A stretch of 64,000 nucleotides of DNA, taken from Levilactobacillus parabrevis ATCC 53295. GTDB lineage: Bacteria > Bacillota > Bacilli > Lactobacillales > Lactobacillaceae. Every line of letters begins with the position of its first letter. Within the stretch, counting starts at the first letter, position 1. The notes under the pieces are model-generated. The model searched no databases, was not told where the DNA came from, and was given only the letters and a program-made list of their open reading frames with translations. Below, in pieces: positions 16,314 through 27,826 of the stretch. The stretch is from assembly GCF_001434055.1 (NCBI RefSeq), contig NZ_AZCZ01000005.1, positions 1-64,000 on the forward strand, written 5' to 3'. A program made the translations under genes and the position numbers.

Positions 16314-17309
16314 GTGAAAATTATTGCTTATGGCATCCGTGACGATGAACGACCTTACTTAGAAGAATGGTCCCAGGACCAGGGCATCGAAGTTAAAGCC
16401 GTGAGTGAATTACTAGACGAATCAACGGTTGATTTAGCCAAGGGTTATGACGGGGCAGTGGTTTACCAACAAAAGCCTTACACAGCGGCGGTCTTAGACC
16501 AATTAGCTGCCGATGGTATTACGAATTTATCTCTGCGAAATGTTGGGGTCGACAACGTTGATGCTGATGCGGTTAAACGCAACGGCTTCAAGGTAACCAA
16601 CGTTCCGGCATATTCACCGGAAGCCATCGCTGAATTTACGGTATCACAACTGATGCAGTTATTACGGCGGGCACCAACGTTTGCACGGAAGCAAGCCCAT
16701 GGTGACCTGCGTTGGGCACCGGACATTGCCGATGAACTCAACTCAATGACGGTGGGAGTTGTGGCGACTGGCCGGATCGGTCGAGCAGCCATGAAGATCT
16801 ACCAAGGCTTTGGCGCAAAAGTCATTGCTTACGATGTCTTCCACAATCCAGAGTTGGAAAAGCAGGGCATCTACGTGGATACCTTGGACGAACTGTACGC
16901 CCAAGCCGACGTGATCTCTCTGCACGCACCAGCTACCAAGGACAACAACCACATGCTGAATGATGAAAGCTTCGGCAAGATGAAGGACGGTGTGTGGATC
17001 TTGAACCCGGCTCGGGGCGCGCTGATTGACACGGATGCACTGATTCGGGCTCTGGATAGCGGTAAAGTTGCTGGGGCGGCGTTGGACGTTTACGAAGATG
17101 AAGTTGGTATTTTTAACGCCGACTTCGGTAGCTTTGACGCCATTCCAGACGAACGGCTGAAGAATTTGTTGAAACGTGAGAACGTTCTGGTTAGTCCGCA
17201 CATCGCGTTCTACACCCGGACGGCCGTTAAGAACATGGTCCAGTTTGCATTGAACAATAACAAACAATTGATTGAAACTGGCAAGGCTGAAAACGAGGTT
17301 GCTTTCTAA
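16314..17309 (+). CDS. ldhD: D-lactate dehydrogenase
   Basis: NAD-dependent reduction of pyruvate to D-lactate, an end step of fermentation. The 331-residue length is that of D-LDH. The NAD loop VVATGRIGRAA lies near residues 148-158, and the catalytic Arg (NPARGALIDTD), Glu (DVYEDEVG) and His (SPHIAFYT) are all present; the aromatic after the His favours lactate over other 2-hydroxyacids. GTG start with AAGGAGG eight bases upstream; a longer frame from 16278 has no ribosome binding site. Monocistronic, convergent with the HAD gene. Confidence 0.95.
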   Translation: MKIIAYGIRDDERPYLEEWSQDQGIEVKAVSELLDESTVDLAKGYDGAVVYQQKPYTAAVLDQLAADGITNLSLRNVGVDNVDADAVKRNGFKVTNVPAYSPEAIAEFTVSQLMQLLRRAPTFARKQAHGDLRWAPDIADELNSMTVGVVATGRIGRAAMKIYQGFGAKVIAYDVFHNPELEKQGIYVDTLDELYAQADVISLHAPATKDNNHMLNDESFGKMKDGVWILNPARGALIDTDALIRALDSGKVAGAALDVYEDEVGIFNADFGSFDAIPDERLKNLLKRENVLVSPHIAFYTRTAVKNMVQFALNNNKQLIETGKAENEVAF

Positions 17310-17322
17310 GCTTAGTTGGGCG

Positions 17323-17356
17323 AAAAAAGCGTCACGCAATTTGCGCGACGCTTTTA
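17323..17356. terminator. Bidirectional terminator D-LDH / HAD gene
   Basis: AAAAGCGTC (17325-17333) pairs with GACGCTTTT (17347-17355), with inner CGCAA/TTGCG pairs. Confidence 0.88.
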
Positions 17357-17368
17357 TAATGGAAACGT

Positions 17369-18091
17369 TTAGGCTTCCGAACAGGCAGCTGTGAGCGCCA
17401 GGAGTAAGTCCTGCAACTCGAACGAATCCGTCACCGTTTGGTCCGGAATCCACTGCCCGTCTGGAATCTCTAAGTTACGATGATTAAACCAGAAGGCGTG
17501 CCAGCCGGCCTGTTTGGCGGCTTTGACGTCCATGCTGTAATTATCGCCAACGTAGGCAACTTCACTCGCCCGCAGGTTAAGCTTGCGGTTCATCAACGTG
17601 AAGATCTGGGGATCAGGCTTGGCTAAGCCAGCTTCCTCCGAGGTGATGATGGCGTCCCTAGTCAACCATCGGTGCATCTGGAGCTGCATGACTTTGGCAA
17701 GCTGAGCGTCCGTATTGCCATTCGTAATAATACCCAATTGGTACTGCTCGCTGAGTTGATCGAGGGCTGTTTCCAGTCCGGGAAACAACTCGATTTGGCG
17801 AAGCCCAGTGGTATAGGCGCGTTGAAAATCAAGCGCTGACTGGACATCGACCGCGGGCAATTGCTGGGCTAAAAGCGCGGTGTTGAGCCGCTTAACGGCC
17901 ATTTCCTGTTGCGACCACCGGCCATCAGCAACCTGAGCGTAAGCCTGGTCACTTTGCTGGCGGTAAGTCTGGAAGGTCACATTAAGATCAAAATCTTGCG
18001 GCAGATTTAAAATCGGCGCAAGGGCGGCCTCGAAGGGCGCTTTTTGATCATAGAGCGTGTCATCGACATCGAAGACGACCGCTTTAATCAT
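17369..18091 (-). CDS. HAD family hydrolase (YjjG-like)
   Basis: A 240-residue HAD phosphatase. Motif I is DVDDTLYD (residues 8-15) with both aspartates, motif II lies in IITNGNTD, motif III is the lysine of GLAKPDPQIF and motif IV is YVGDNYSMDV. The cap is the helical type of YjjG/haloacid dehalogenase relatives, some of which clear odd nucleotides. Substrate not determinable here. ATG at 18091 chosen because GAGGAAACGAAT precedes it; the longer frame to 18148 lacks a ribosome binding site and its N-terminus is unlike the family. Confidence 0.9.
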   Translation of the reverse strand: MIKAVVFDVDDTLYDQKAPFEAALAPILNLPQDFDLNVTFQTYRQQSDQAYAQVADGRWSQQEMAVKRLNTALLAQQLPAVDVQSALDFQRAYTTGLRQIELFPGLETALDQLSEQYQLGIITNGNTDAQLAKVMQLQMHRWLTRDAIITSEEAGLAKPDPQIFTLMNRKLNLRASEVAYVGDNYSMDVKAAKQAGWHAFWFNHRNLEIPDGQWIPDQTVTDSFELQDLLLALTAACSEA

Positions 18092-18175
18092 ATTCGTTTC
18101 CTCCTCAGTTATGCCTAAGCAGTTTACCATAACTGGAAATAAAAGCAACGTAAGGTCTGAGATTGTTTTCTGCAG

Positions 18176-18350
18176 GCGCCTTGCCGGGTAGGTAAAATAG
18201 ACCGTGACGCGGTGGGCGGACGCCCGGAGCCACAGGGCAGTCTCCAGGCTTGACTTTGAACCTCTGAGAAACGAGTTTCAAGGTCACCAATTGCCTAAGC
18301 GGCAAGGTGCGCCACTACGGCAATTCCTTTGCCTACCCTCACGGCTGACA
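18176..18350 (+). repeat. Multi-hairpin element, subfamily I (copy A1)
   Basis: Begins GCGCCTTGCCGGG and ends CCCTCACGGCTGACA, ends shared with copies A3 and D. P1: GGGTAGGTAAA (18186-18196) with TTTGCCTACCC (18328-18338), one G-U pair. Three inner hairpins: P2 18226-18245 (weak), P3 18252-18284, P4 AATTGCC (18289) with GGCAATT (18319). It carries GACGCGGTGGGCGGACGCC, found reverse-complemented in A3. Confidence 0.8.
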
Positions 18351-18430
18351 GGGATGAATCTGAGACTTGGGTGGTATCCAGTTGGGACGCGGCTACGTTT
18401 GGGGAAAGCAAGTATTTAAGGCTTGTTGTC

Positions 18431-18620
18431 CACCTGCGGCCGTCAGGGGTTCTGCCGCTGTGGAGACCAGTAAAAGCCATAGGGCGGTCTTTTACCTCGA
18501 CTTGAAACCTCGAAAACACCGGCGAGTTTCCAAGATCGTCCCATGCCGTAAGAACGGGGAAGACCCACCCGTACTAACGCCATTGTCACGGCTGGCGCCA
18601 CCCCTGGCGGCCTCCGGTTA
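18431..18620 (+). repeat. Multi-hairpin element, subfamily II (copy A2)
   Basis: P1: CCGTCAGGGGT (18440-18450) with ACCCCTGGCGG (18600-18610). P2: GTAAAAG (18470) with CTTTTAC (ending 18495). P3: CTTGAAACCTCG (18501) with CGAGTTTCCAAG (ending 18534). P4: 16-base arms at 18543-18558 and 18567-18582. It ends CCTCCGGTTA, like the other subfamily II copies. Confidence 0.8.
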
Positions 18621-18808
18621 CCAAGTATTTCTGGTCGCACTGAGCTTTCCATTTTCAGTAAGAGTTTTGTTCTTACGACGAATTTACAAACCGATTAAGA
18701 CTTCCAGACTTTATTCAGGCGGAGATGGAAAAATGATATTTAAAAACTATGACGCTTATGTGGACTTACAATTGTATACAGCAGAGTGGATAGCGTGGGT
18801 TGGACTGA

Positions 18809-18992
18809 TGTTAGCCGTGAGGGAGAGGCAAATTGGCTCAGCCGTGGGACTTACCTTAGCGGCTCGCCGCTTAGATAAGTGGTGGGGCTAAGACTTGGTT
18901 CTCAGAGGCTTAGTCCCAAGCCTAAAGACCGATTTTTGGCTTTAGGCGTCCGCCCACCGCGTCCCGGCCGATTTGCCTCTCCCGGTAAGGCG
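18809..18992 (-). repeat. Multi-hairpin element, subfamily I (copy A3)
   Basis: Minus-strand copy, convergent with A2. P1: GGGAGAGGCAAATTGG (18821-18836) with CCGATTTGCCTCTCCC (18968-18983). P2: GCCTAAAG with CTTTAGGC. P3: a GGGGCTAAG/CTTAGTCCC hairpin. P4: CTTACCTTAGCGG with CCGCTTAGATAAG. Same end sequences as A1 and D. Confidence 0.8.
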
Positions 18993-19049
18993 CTGCTCCC
19001 ATCAGTTCAGCCCATCGGGGGATTAATCGCAGGAATTGTTAACTTTTGC

Positions 19050-19078
19050 TTGTGTTAGCGCCAGTAGTTTTGTATAAT
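19050..19078 (+). promoter_or_regulatory. rpsB promoter
   Basis: TTGTGT (19050-19055), a 17-base spacer and a perfect TATAAT (19073-19078), 123 bases before the rpsB start. Confidence 0.75.
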
Positions 19079-19084
19079 TACTTT

Positions 19085-19195
19085 CGGTGCGTATGCGCCA
19101 ATTCACACCTCGCGTGATGACCGGAGGGGTGCTCGCTTGCGAGTTCTCTAGTCAATTGATCGTGGGGGAGGAAATCAAAAACTATTTGGAGGCAT
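19085..19195 (+). ncRNA. Structured rpsB leader (candidate)
   Basis: The 5' untranslated region holds small GC hairpins, GGTGCG-TAT-GCGCC (about 19086-19099) and GCTCGC-TT-GCGAG (about 19133-19145), separated by a GGAGGGG stretch before the true ribosome binding site. Long leaders of rpsB often bind S2 for autoregulation; that role is inferred here from position only. Confidence 0.45.
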
Positions 19196-19201
19196 TTTAT
19201 C

Positions 19202-20005
19202 ATGGCTGTTATTTCAATGAAACAACTGCTCGAAGCCGGTGTCCACTTTGGTCACCAAACCCGTCGTTGGAACCCTAAGATGAAGCAATACATCTTTACG
19301 GAACGTAACGGTATCTACATCATCGACTTACAAAAGACGGTGAAGTTGATTGACGCTGCTTACAACTACATGAAGGACGAAGCTGCTAAGGGCGCCGTTG
19401 TTCTGTTTGTTGGGACTAAGAAGCAAGCTCAAGATTCTATCGAAGAAGAAGCTACCCGTGCTGGTCAATACTACGTTAACCACCGTTGGTTAGGTGGGAC
19501 TTTGACCAACTGGGAAACCATCCAAACTCGGATCAAGCGTCTTAAAGATTTGAAGAAGATGGCTACTGACGGTACTTTCGATGTTCTTCCTAAGAAGGAA
19601 GTTTCCTTACTTAAGAAGTCTCAAGACAAGTTGGAACGGTTCTTAGGCGGTATCGAAGATATGCCTAAGCTCCCTGACGTTATGTTCATTGTTGACCCTC
19701 GCAAGGAACAAATCGCTGTTCACGAAGCACAAAAGTTGAACATTCCGATCGTTGCTATGGTTGATACGAACACTGACCCAGACGAAATTGACGTGGTTAT
19801 CCCATCTAACGATGACGCTATCCGTGCCGTTCGTTTGATCACTTCTAAGATGGCTGACGCTATCGTTGAAGGCCGTCAAGGTGAAGACCAAGTCAACGAA
19901 AAGACGTTCGAAGGTAAGAAGTCAGCTGACAAGAAGGGCGACAAGCCTGCTTCTGACAACTCGATGGAAGACATCGTTAACGCCGTTGAAGGCGACAACA
20001 AGTAA
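19202..20005 (+). CDS. rpsB: 30S ribosomal protein S2
   Basis: A small-subunit protein of 267 residues that helps hold S1 and the platform. The N-terminal [20 protein letters not shown] is the S2 signature, and [15 protein letters not shown] and [13 protein letters not shown] follow in order. The C-terminus after residue 225 is a charged extension ([12 protein letters not shown]) slightly longer than in Bacillus. Codon use is strongly biased, fitting high expression. ATG start with TTGGAGG upstream. Leads the rpsB-tsf pair and is separated from tsf by a hairpin that may attenuate. Confidence 0.99.
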   Translation: MAVISMKQLLEAGVHFGHQTRRWNPKMKQYIFTERNGIYIIDLQKTVKLIDAAYNYMKDEAAKGAVVLFVGTKKQAQDSIEEEATRAGQYYVNHRWLGGTLTNWETIQTRIKRLKDLKKMATDGTFDVLPKKEVSLLKKSQDKLERFLGGIEDMPKLPDVMFIVDPRKEQIAVHEAQKLNIPIVAMVDTNTDPDEIDVVIPSNDDAIRAVRLITSKMADAIVEGRQGEDQVNEKTFEGKKSADKKGDKPASDNSMEDIVNAVEGDNK

Positions 20006-20059
20006 TTAAATGCAAGGTGTCACTCTGACACTTTCCAAATATAAGATTTAAAGCACCTT

Positions 20060-20115
20060 AGGCTGGCTTAATGTTTAGGACCGATAATGGCCTGAGATTG
20101 AGTCAGTCTTTTTTG
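20060..20115 (+). terminator. Terminator or attenuator between rpsB and tsf
   Basis: AGGCTGGCTTAAT (20060-20072) pairs with ATTGAGTCAGTCTT (20097-20110) using G-U pairs, then a run of T residues. tsf starts 36 bases later without an obvious promoter of its own, so partial read-through is likely. Confidence 0.7.
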
Positions 20116-20150
20116 CGGAATTAGATGAATTCAAAAGGAGGCCATTACAC

Positions 20151-21035
20151 ATGGCAAGCAAAATCACTGCAGCACAAGTTAAAGAATTACGGGACAAGAC
20201 CCAAGTTGGGATGATGGATGCTAAGAAGGCCCTCGTTGCTTCCGAAGGTGACATGGACAAAGCCATCGATTTCCTGCGTGAAAAGGGTATCGCTAAGGCA
20301 AAGAAGAAGAGCGGCAATGTTGCTGCTAACGGTTTAGCTCGGGTGAAGGTTAGTGGAAACACTGCTGCCATCATCGAAGTTAACTCTGAAACTGACTTCG
20401 TGGCCACTAACGACACGTTCAACGCTTTGGTTGACACGGTTGCTGACACGATTGCCGCACAACAACCAGCTGACTTGGATGCTGCTTTAGCATTGAAGAC
20501 GACTGATGGCGACACGTTAAACGACGCTATCGTTAAGACGACGCAAATCACCAGCGAAAACGTTCAATTACGTCGTTTCGCTGTTGTGAAGAAGACTGAC
20601 GGTCAAGTATTCGGTTCATACTTACACCAAGGTGGCCAAATCGCTGCCGTAGTTGTCTTGGAAGGTGCTGACGAAGCCACTGCCAAGGACGTTGCGATGC
20701 ACGTTGCTGCGATCAACCCAGAATTCGTTTCTAAGGACGACATTCCAGCTGACCGTTTGGCTCACGAACGTGAAGTCTTGAAGCAAGAAGCCTTGAACGA
20801 AGGCAAGCCTGAAAAGATCGTTGAAAAGATGGTCGAAGGCCGTCTGCACAAGTTCTTATCCGAAATCAGCTTAGCTGACCAACCATTCGTTAAGGATGGC
20901 GACCAAACTGTCAGCCAATTTGTTGCCAGCAAGGGTGGCAAGTTAGTTAACTTTGTACGTTACGAAGTTGGCGAAGGTATCGAAAAGCCTAAGAGTGACT
21001 TGGCCAAGGAAGTTAACGACCAAATCAACGGCTAA
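20151..21035 (+). CDS. tsf: Elongation factor Ts
   Basis: Nucleotide exchange factor for EF-Tu, 294 residues. The N-terminal UBA-like module [20 protein letters not shown] is followed by the EF-Tu contact motif [12 protein letters not shown] near residues 79-90. The length and final [14 protein letters not shown] match lactobacilli. ATG start with AAGGAGG upstream. Codon bias is strong, as for rpsB. Followed by a terminator. Confidence 0.99.
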   Translation: MASKITAAQVKELRDKTQVGMMDAKKALVASEGDMDKAIDFLREKGIAKAKKKSGNVAANGLARVKVSGNTAAIIEVNSETDFVATNDTFNALVDTVADTIAAQQPADLDAALALKTTDGDTLNDAIVKTTQITSENVQLRRFAVVKKTDGQVFGSYLHQGGQIAAVVVLEGADEATAKDVAMHVAAINPEFVSKDDIPADRLAHEREVLKQEALNEGKPEKIVEKMVEGRLHKFLSEISLADQPFVKDGDQTVSQFVASKGGKLVNFVRYEVGEGIEKPKSDLAKEVNDQING

Positions 21036-21046
21036 TTTCAGTAAAG

Positions 21047-21080
21047 AAGCGTAGATTCCGGTTGGAGGCTACGCTTTTTT
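21047..21080 (+). terminator. tsf terminator
   Basis: AAGCGTAG (21047-21054) pairs with CTACGCTT (21069-21076) followed by TTTTTT. Confidence 0.88.
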
Positions 21081-21147
21081 CATATATTTTTAGCGAAATG
21101 TGGTAATTCGTAACCCCTGACTATCACTAGCCCGGGGAATATGATAG

Positions 21148-21903
<756 letters not shown>

Positions 21904-21905
21904 AT

Positions 21906-22463
21906 ATGGCAGATCAGATTATTACAGATGCACAAAGTCGGATGAAAAAAGCCGAAGAAGCTTTGAAGCGGGAACTCGGAACGATTCGTGCCGGCCGTGC
22001 CAATGCTAGCATTTTGAACCGGGTCACTGTGGATTACTATGGTGCCCAAACGCCATTGAACCAAGTGGCATCTATCACCATTCCGGAACCACGGGTACTC
22101 ATGGTGACACCTTACGACAAGTCCGCCCTCGAAGATATCGAAAAGGGTATCTTGGAATCTGACGTGGGGATCACGCCAGCTAACGACGGGACTGCACTGC
22201 GGTTAGTGATTCCACAACTGACCGAAGAACGGCGTAAGGAAATTGCCAAGCAAGTTAAGGCTACCGCTGAACAAGGCAAGGTCGCTGTCCGGAATGTCCG
22301 GCGCGATGCTATGGACAGCGTTAAGAAGGGCCACAAGAACGGCGATTACACCGACGATGACTTACACAACTTGGAGGACCAAGTCCAAAAAGCAACGGAT
22401 AAGGCTATCAAGGGTGTTGACGCAATTGCGGCTGACAAGGAAAAAGAAGTCTTAACGGACTAA
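21906..22463 (+). CDS. frr: Ribosome recycling factor
   Basis: Splits post-termination ribosomes with EF-G. The 185-residue protein has the three-helix bundle signature [17 protein letters not shown] and the head segment [16 protein letters not shown], then [23 protein letters not shown] start with AGGGGAAAA upstream, immediately after pyrH. Followed by an unrecognised gene rather than by uppS. Confidence 0.99.
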   Translation: MADQIITDAQSRMKKAEEALKRELGTIRAGRANASILNRVTVDYYGAQTPLNQVASITIPEPRVLMVTPYDKSALEDIEKGILESDVGITPANDGTALRLVIPQLTEERRKEIAKQVKATAEQGKVAVRNVRRDAMDSVKKGHKNGDYTDDDLHNLEDQVQKATDKAIKGVDAIAADKEKEVLTD

Positions 22464-22489
22464 TCCAACTGAGTAAGGAGCGTTTAAAA

Positions 22490-22912
22490 ATGGCAGAAGA
22501 TAACCAAAATAACCAAGATAACGTTGAAATCACCCCCGGTACTGAGGAATTTGGGAAGATGGTTTTCCGTCTGAACAACCCAGTTAATGCTGAAAATATT
22601 TCCGTGTTGAACTACAACGGGGCCGAATTGGAACAGATTCAGGACGGCGTTTATGCCCAACCTGCATACGTTAGTGACGATTTCAACTTATTCTTCGTCG
22701 TTACGCAATTAATTGGGGACGACTGGATCGTAGCGTTCTCTAAGGCTACCATTACTAATGGTAACGAAATTACTGATCTTTCAGATCCACTGCCAACTGG
22801 GGAAGGCTTGAACCTCTTGGGTCAAACCAGTGCTGACGATGCCAACAATCTCTTGAGCTACTTCGGGACGTTGGTTGACGCTAAGCGCGGTGAATGGCGG
22901 TTAATCGAGTAA
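22490..22912 (+). CDS. Unrecognised 140-residue protein between frr and uppS
   Basis: Not recognised. A soluble, acidic 140-residue protein with no signal peptide or membrane helix. The N-terminus is Asn/Gln/Asp-rich (MAEDNQNNQDNVEITPG); the rest looks like alternating strands (VFRLNNPVNAENISVLNY, FNLFFVVTQLIGDDWIVAFS), perhaps a small beta-sandwich. It is well formed: ATG with AAGGAG, housekeeping-like codon use and a strong terminator. The frr-uppS spacing is usually short in Firmicutes, so this is an insertion into a conserved operon. Confidence 0.85.
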   Translation: MAEDNQNNQDNVEITPGTEEFGKMVFRLNNPVNAENISVLNYNGAELEQIQDGVYAQPAYVSDDFNLFFVVTQLIGDDWIVAFSKATITNGNEITDLSDPLPTGEGLNLLGQTSADDANNLLSYFGTLVDAKRGEWRLIE

Positions 22913-22946
22913 TTCCGGTCAAAAGCTAAAGATTTGCTCAATTTGG

Positions 22947-22977
22947 GGGCCGGGATAGTTTCCCGGCTCTTTTTTTG
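22947..22977 (+). terminator. Terminator after the 22490 gene
   Basis: GCCGGGA (22949-22955) pairs with TCCCGGC (22961-22967), followed by seven T residues. Confidence 0.9.
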
Positions 22978-23026
22978 TTATGATGAGAGGTTGTAGAGAT
23001 GAACCTAGAATCAACGGAGGTGCGCA

Positions 23027-23824
23027 GTGTTTTCATTTTTAAATAAAGATCAAGCCACGGGCGAGGTCACGGAGCGCCAGTTGGACGAACAAAATATTCC
23101 GGCCCACATCGCCATTATCATGGATGGTAACGGACGGTGGGCCCAGCAGCGACATTTACCCCGGATTGCCGGCCATAAGCAGGGGATGAATACGGTGAAG
23201 ACGGTTGCCAAGGCAGCCAGCCACTTGGGCGTCAAGGTGCTCACGCTGTATGCCTTCTCCACGGAGAATTGGAAGCGACCATCTACTGAGGTCAACTATC
23301 TCATGAAGTTACCGGTCGATTTCTTTGGCACATTCGTTCCCGATTTGGTGAAGAACAATATTCGGGTAAAGGTCATGGGTTACACGGATCAGTTGCCAGC
23401 GGCGACCCAAAAAGCAGTTCGCGATGCGATTGCGGATACGGCCGACTGTACCGGTATGGTGCTGAACTTCGCGTTGAACTATGGTGGTCGGGCCGAACTG
23501 GTCACGGCAACGCAGCAATTGGCGGCACAAGTACAGGCCGGCCAGTTGGCGCCCACGGATATTACGGCGGATATGCTCGGACAACAGTTGATGACCGGAG
23601 ACTTGGCCGAGTTAGCCGATCCCGATCTGTTGATTCGGACCAGTGGTGAAGAACGGTTGTCGAATTTCATGCTCTGGCAGGTCGCCTACAGCGAGTTTGT
23701 CTTCATGCAAGAACATTGGCCGGACTTCGATCAAGCAACGCTAGAACAAGCTATTTACACGTATCAGCAGCGTCATCGGCGCTTTGGCGGGCTTAACCCC
23801 GCGACTGATACGACTAAAAATTGA
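23027..23824 (+). CDS. uppS: Undecaprenyl diphosphate synthase (isoprenyl transferase)
   Basis: Makes the C55 lipid carrier for peptidoglycan and teichoic acids from farnesyl and isopentenyl diphosphate. The 265-residue protein shows the catalytic IMDGNGRWAQQRHLPR segment (Asp about residue 30), GHKQGM and the C-terminal RTSGEERLSNFMLWQ and YSEFVF signatures. GTG start with GGAGGTG five bases upstream. First gene of uppS-cdsA-rseP. Confidence 0.98.
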   Translation: MFSFLNKDQATGEVTERQLDEQNIPAHIAIIMDGNGRWAQQRHLPRIAGHKQGMNTVKTVAKAASHLGVKVLTLYAFSTENWKRPSTEVNYLMKLPVDFFGTFVPDLVKNNIRVKVMGYTDQLPAATQKAVRDAIADTADCTGMVLNFALNYGGRAELVTATQQLAAQVQAGQLAPTDITADMLGQQLMTGDLAELADPDLLIRTSGEERLSNFMLWQVAYSEFVFMQEHWPDFDQATLEQAIYTYQQRHRRFGGLNPATDTTKN

Positions 23825-23845
23825 GAACATTGAGGAGTTTGTAAT

Positions 23846-24634
23846 ATGAAACAACGGGTTATAACGGCGGTCGTTGCCCTGATTATTTTTATCCCCATCA
23901 TCGTTGAAGGGGGTATCTGGGTCGACATTGCTGCCTTTGCACTGGGTCTTGTGGCCTTGTCAGAAGTCTTAATTATGCGGAAAAAATTGTTAGTGAGTCC
24001 GGAGGCCTTTATTTCGGGTATCGGAATCTTATTGGTCATTGCACCACAAGGCTGGTGGGCAGATCTGCCCCATTTCCTAGATCCTTGGTACATCGTTTAT
24101 TTGTTTGTCCTGCTCTTATTGTTACGGACGGTGGTTTCCAAGAATCGTTTCTCATTTGACGATGCCGGGATGATTACCCTGAGTATGCTGTACATCGGGA
24201 TCGGTTTTCACTTCTTCATCGCAGCCCGGGCCGTTAGTCTCGTGGCGTTACTGTACGCGCTGTTCATCGTGTGGACCACGGACTCTGGAGCCTACATGAT
24301 CGGTCGGAAATTAGGGAAGCACAAGCTGGCACCGCATATCAGTCCCAATAAAACCTGGGAAGGATCGATTGGCGGCTCGTTGGTAGCCACGATTGTCGGG
24401 AGTGTCTTCTGGTACTTCTTCCCAATTGGCCACTACAGTCTGGTTGTCATGATCATCTTAACGCTGATTTTCTCCGTCGTTGGTCAGTTCGGTGACTTGG
24501 TGGAATCTGCCCTCAAACGGTACTACGGCGTTAAGGATTCCGGAAAGATTCTACCCGGGCACGGCGGCATTCTGGACCGGTTTGATAGCTTACTGTTAGT
24601 TCTGCCAGTCATTCATTTGTTTGGCCTGATTTAA
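23846..24634 (+). CDS. cdsA: Phosphatidate cytidylyltransferase
   Basis: Makes CDP-diacylglycerol from phosphatidic acid and CTP in the membrane. The 262-residue protein has about seven to eight membrane helices and the C-terminal CDS signature, GDLVESALKRYYGVKDSG followed by LPGHGGILDRFDS. ATG start, 21 bases after uppS, so the same transcript is expected. Confidence 0.98.
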   Translation: MKQRVITAVVALIIFIPIIVEGGIWVDIAAFALGLVALSEVLIMRKKLLVSPEAFISGIGILLVIAPQGWWADLPHFLDPWYIVYLFVLLLLLRTVVSKNRFSFDDAGMITLSMLYIGIGFHFFIAARAVSLVALLYALFIVWTTDSGAYMIGRKLGKHKLAPHISPNKTWEGSIGGSLVATIVGSVFWYFFPIGHYSLVVMIILTLIFSVVGQFGDLVESALKRYYGVKDSGKILPGHGGILDRFDSLLLVLPVIHLFGLI

Positions 24635-24733
24635 GTTTTGCTGTTCGCTTGCGCCCCTTGGGGTGGTTAAGGTATGCTATACAGCAGTTAAAAAAACGTA
24701 GGATTGCGTCGAACATTAGAAGGGACGACAGCT

Positions 24734-26011
24734 GTGATTACAACGATTATTACCTTTATTATCGTCTTTGGGATTCTGGTCATCGTTCACGAATTTGGGC
24801 ATTTTTACTTTGCCAAACGTGGTGGGATCTTGGTCCGAGAATTTTCTATTGGGATGGGTCCCAAGTTGTTTTACCGGCGCGGGAAGGATGGGACGACCTA
24901 TACCGTCCGTCTATTACCCGTCGGGGGGTACGTCCGCATGGCGGGTGCCGAGGACGACGAGGATGAAATTAAACCTGGGACACCGGTCAGCCTGTATTTA
25001 GGCAAGGATGATCAGGTCGAACGGATCAATGCTAGCAAAAAGTCGACGTTGTTTAACGGGATTCCAGTCGAAATCACCGGCTCTGATCTGGAGGATGAAC
25101 TCTGGATCGAGGGTTATGAAAATGGTGATGAGTCTGAGGTTAAACGTTACCCGGTCGCGCACAATGCGACCATTATTGAGACCGATGGTACCGAGCTGCA
25201 GATTGCGCCCAAGGATGTGCAATTCCAAGCAGCTTCGTTAGGTCGGCGTCTCATGACCAACTTCGCCGGGCCGATGAACAACATCATCTTGGCTATCGTG
25301 ACGTTCATGCTGATGTCATTTGTGCAAGGCGGGGTCGCCATGGGGACCAATCAAATCCAAGTGGCAAGCTCACCGGTGTCCATCGCCAAGAAGGCTGGTA
25401 TCCAAAACAATGATAAGATCCTGTCCGTGAATGGCAAACAGACCAGGGACTGGACATCATTGAGTACGGCCATTCAACCACGGGCCAACAAGGCCACCAA
25501 GGTTGTCATTCAACGCGGTAGCACGCAGAAAACGCTGACGTTGACACCAAAGGGCGAGCAGTCCAACGGTAAAACGGTTGGGATGATTGGGATTACCCAG
25601 GCACAGAACAAGCATATCGGGGCCATTTTAGCTTCCGGGTTCACACAGACCTGGACGATGACTAAGGCGCTCTTTGGGGCGCTCTGGAGTATGGTTTCCG
25701 GTCACTTTAGTCTGAACGATTTGGGTGGGCCAGTCGCGATCTTTGCAACGACCTCTCAAGCCACTAAATTTGGCCTGGTCGGCGTGTTGAACTTCCTGGC
25801 TTTCTTGTCGATCAACTTGGCAATTGTCAATTTAATACCAATTCCTGCCTTAGATGGTGGTAAAATATTATTGAACTTTATTGAAGCTATTCGGCGCAAG
25901 CCCCTTTCCGAAAACGTGGAAGCGGGGATTACGCTGGTCGGTGTCGGCTTCCTGGTGATTCTGATGTTACTGGTGACCTGGAACGATATCGAACGCTACT
26001 TTATTCACTAG
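24734..26011 (+). CDS. rseP: Site-2 intramembrane metalloprotease (RseP/RasP)
   Basis: A regulated intramembrane zinc protease of 425 residues. The zinc motif HEFGH is at about residues 18-22 in the first helix, a PDZ domain spans roughly 210-290 (NNDKILSVNGKQ), and the second active-site motif is NLIPIPALDGGKI near 360. GTG at 24734 is chosen since AAGGG lies nine bases upstream and the longer frame from 24704 adds a charged stretch before helix 1. Relatives cut anti-sigma factors and signal peptides; the substrate here is unknown. Confidence 0.96.
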   Translation: MITTIITFIIVFGILVIVHEFGHFYFAKRGGILVREFSIGMGPKLFYRRGKDGTTYTVRLLPVGGYVRMAGAEDDEDEIKPGTPVSLYLGKDDQVERINASKKSTLFNGIPVEITGSDLEDELWIEGYENGDESEVKRYPVAHNATIIETDGTELQIAPKDVQFQAASLGRRLMTNFAGPMNNIILAIVTFMLMSFVQGGVAMGTNQIQVASSPVSIAKKAGIQNNDKILSVNGKQTRDWTSLSTAIQPRANKATKVVIQRGSTQKTLTLTPKGEQSNGKTVGMIGITQAQNKHIGAILASGFTQTWTMTKALFGALWSMVSGHFSLNDLGGPVAIFATTSQATKFGLVGVLNFLAFLSINLAIVNLIPIPALDGGKILLNFIEAIRRKPLSENVEAGITLVGVGFLVILMLLVTWNDIERYFIH

Positions 26012-27760
<1,749 letters not shown>

Positions 27761-27766
27761 CTTACC

Positions 27767-27794
27767 GAAAGACCAGCTAGCAGCTGGTCTTTTT
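27767..27794 (+). terminator. proS terminator
   Basis: AAAGACCAGCT (27768-27778) pairs with AGCTGGTCTTT (27782-27792), followed by further T residues. Confidence 0.9.
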
Positions 27795-27826
27795 AGTCTT
27801 TTAGCTTAAAACAACGCGGGCATGTT

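Noticed and set aside
18367-18891. A 174-codon open frame before rpsB
   Set aside because: It runs through copies A2 and A3 of the multi-hairpin element; its codons are dictated by paired stems and it has no ribosome binding site.
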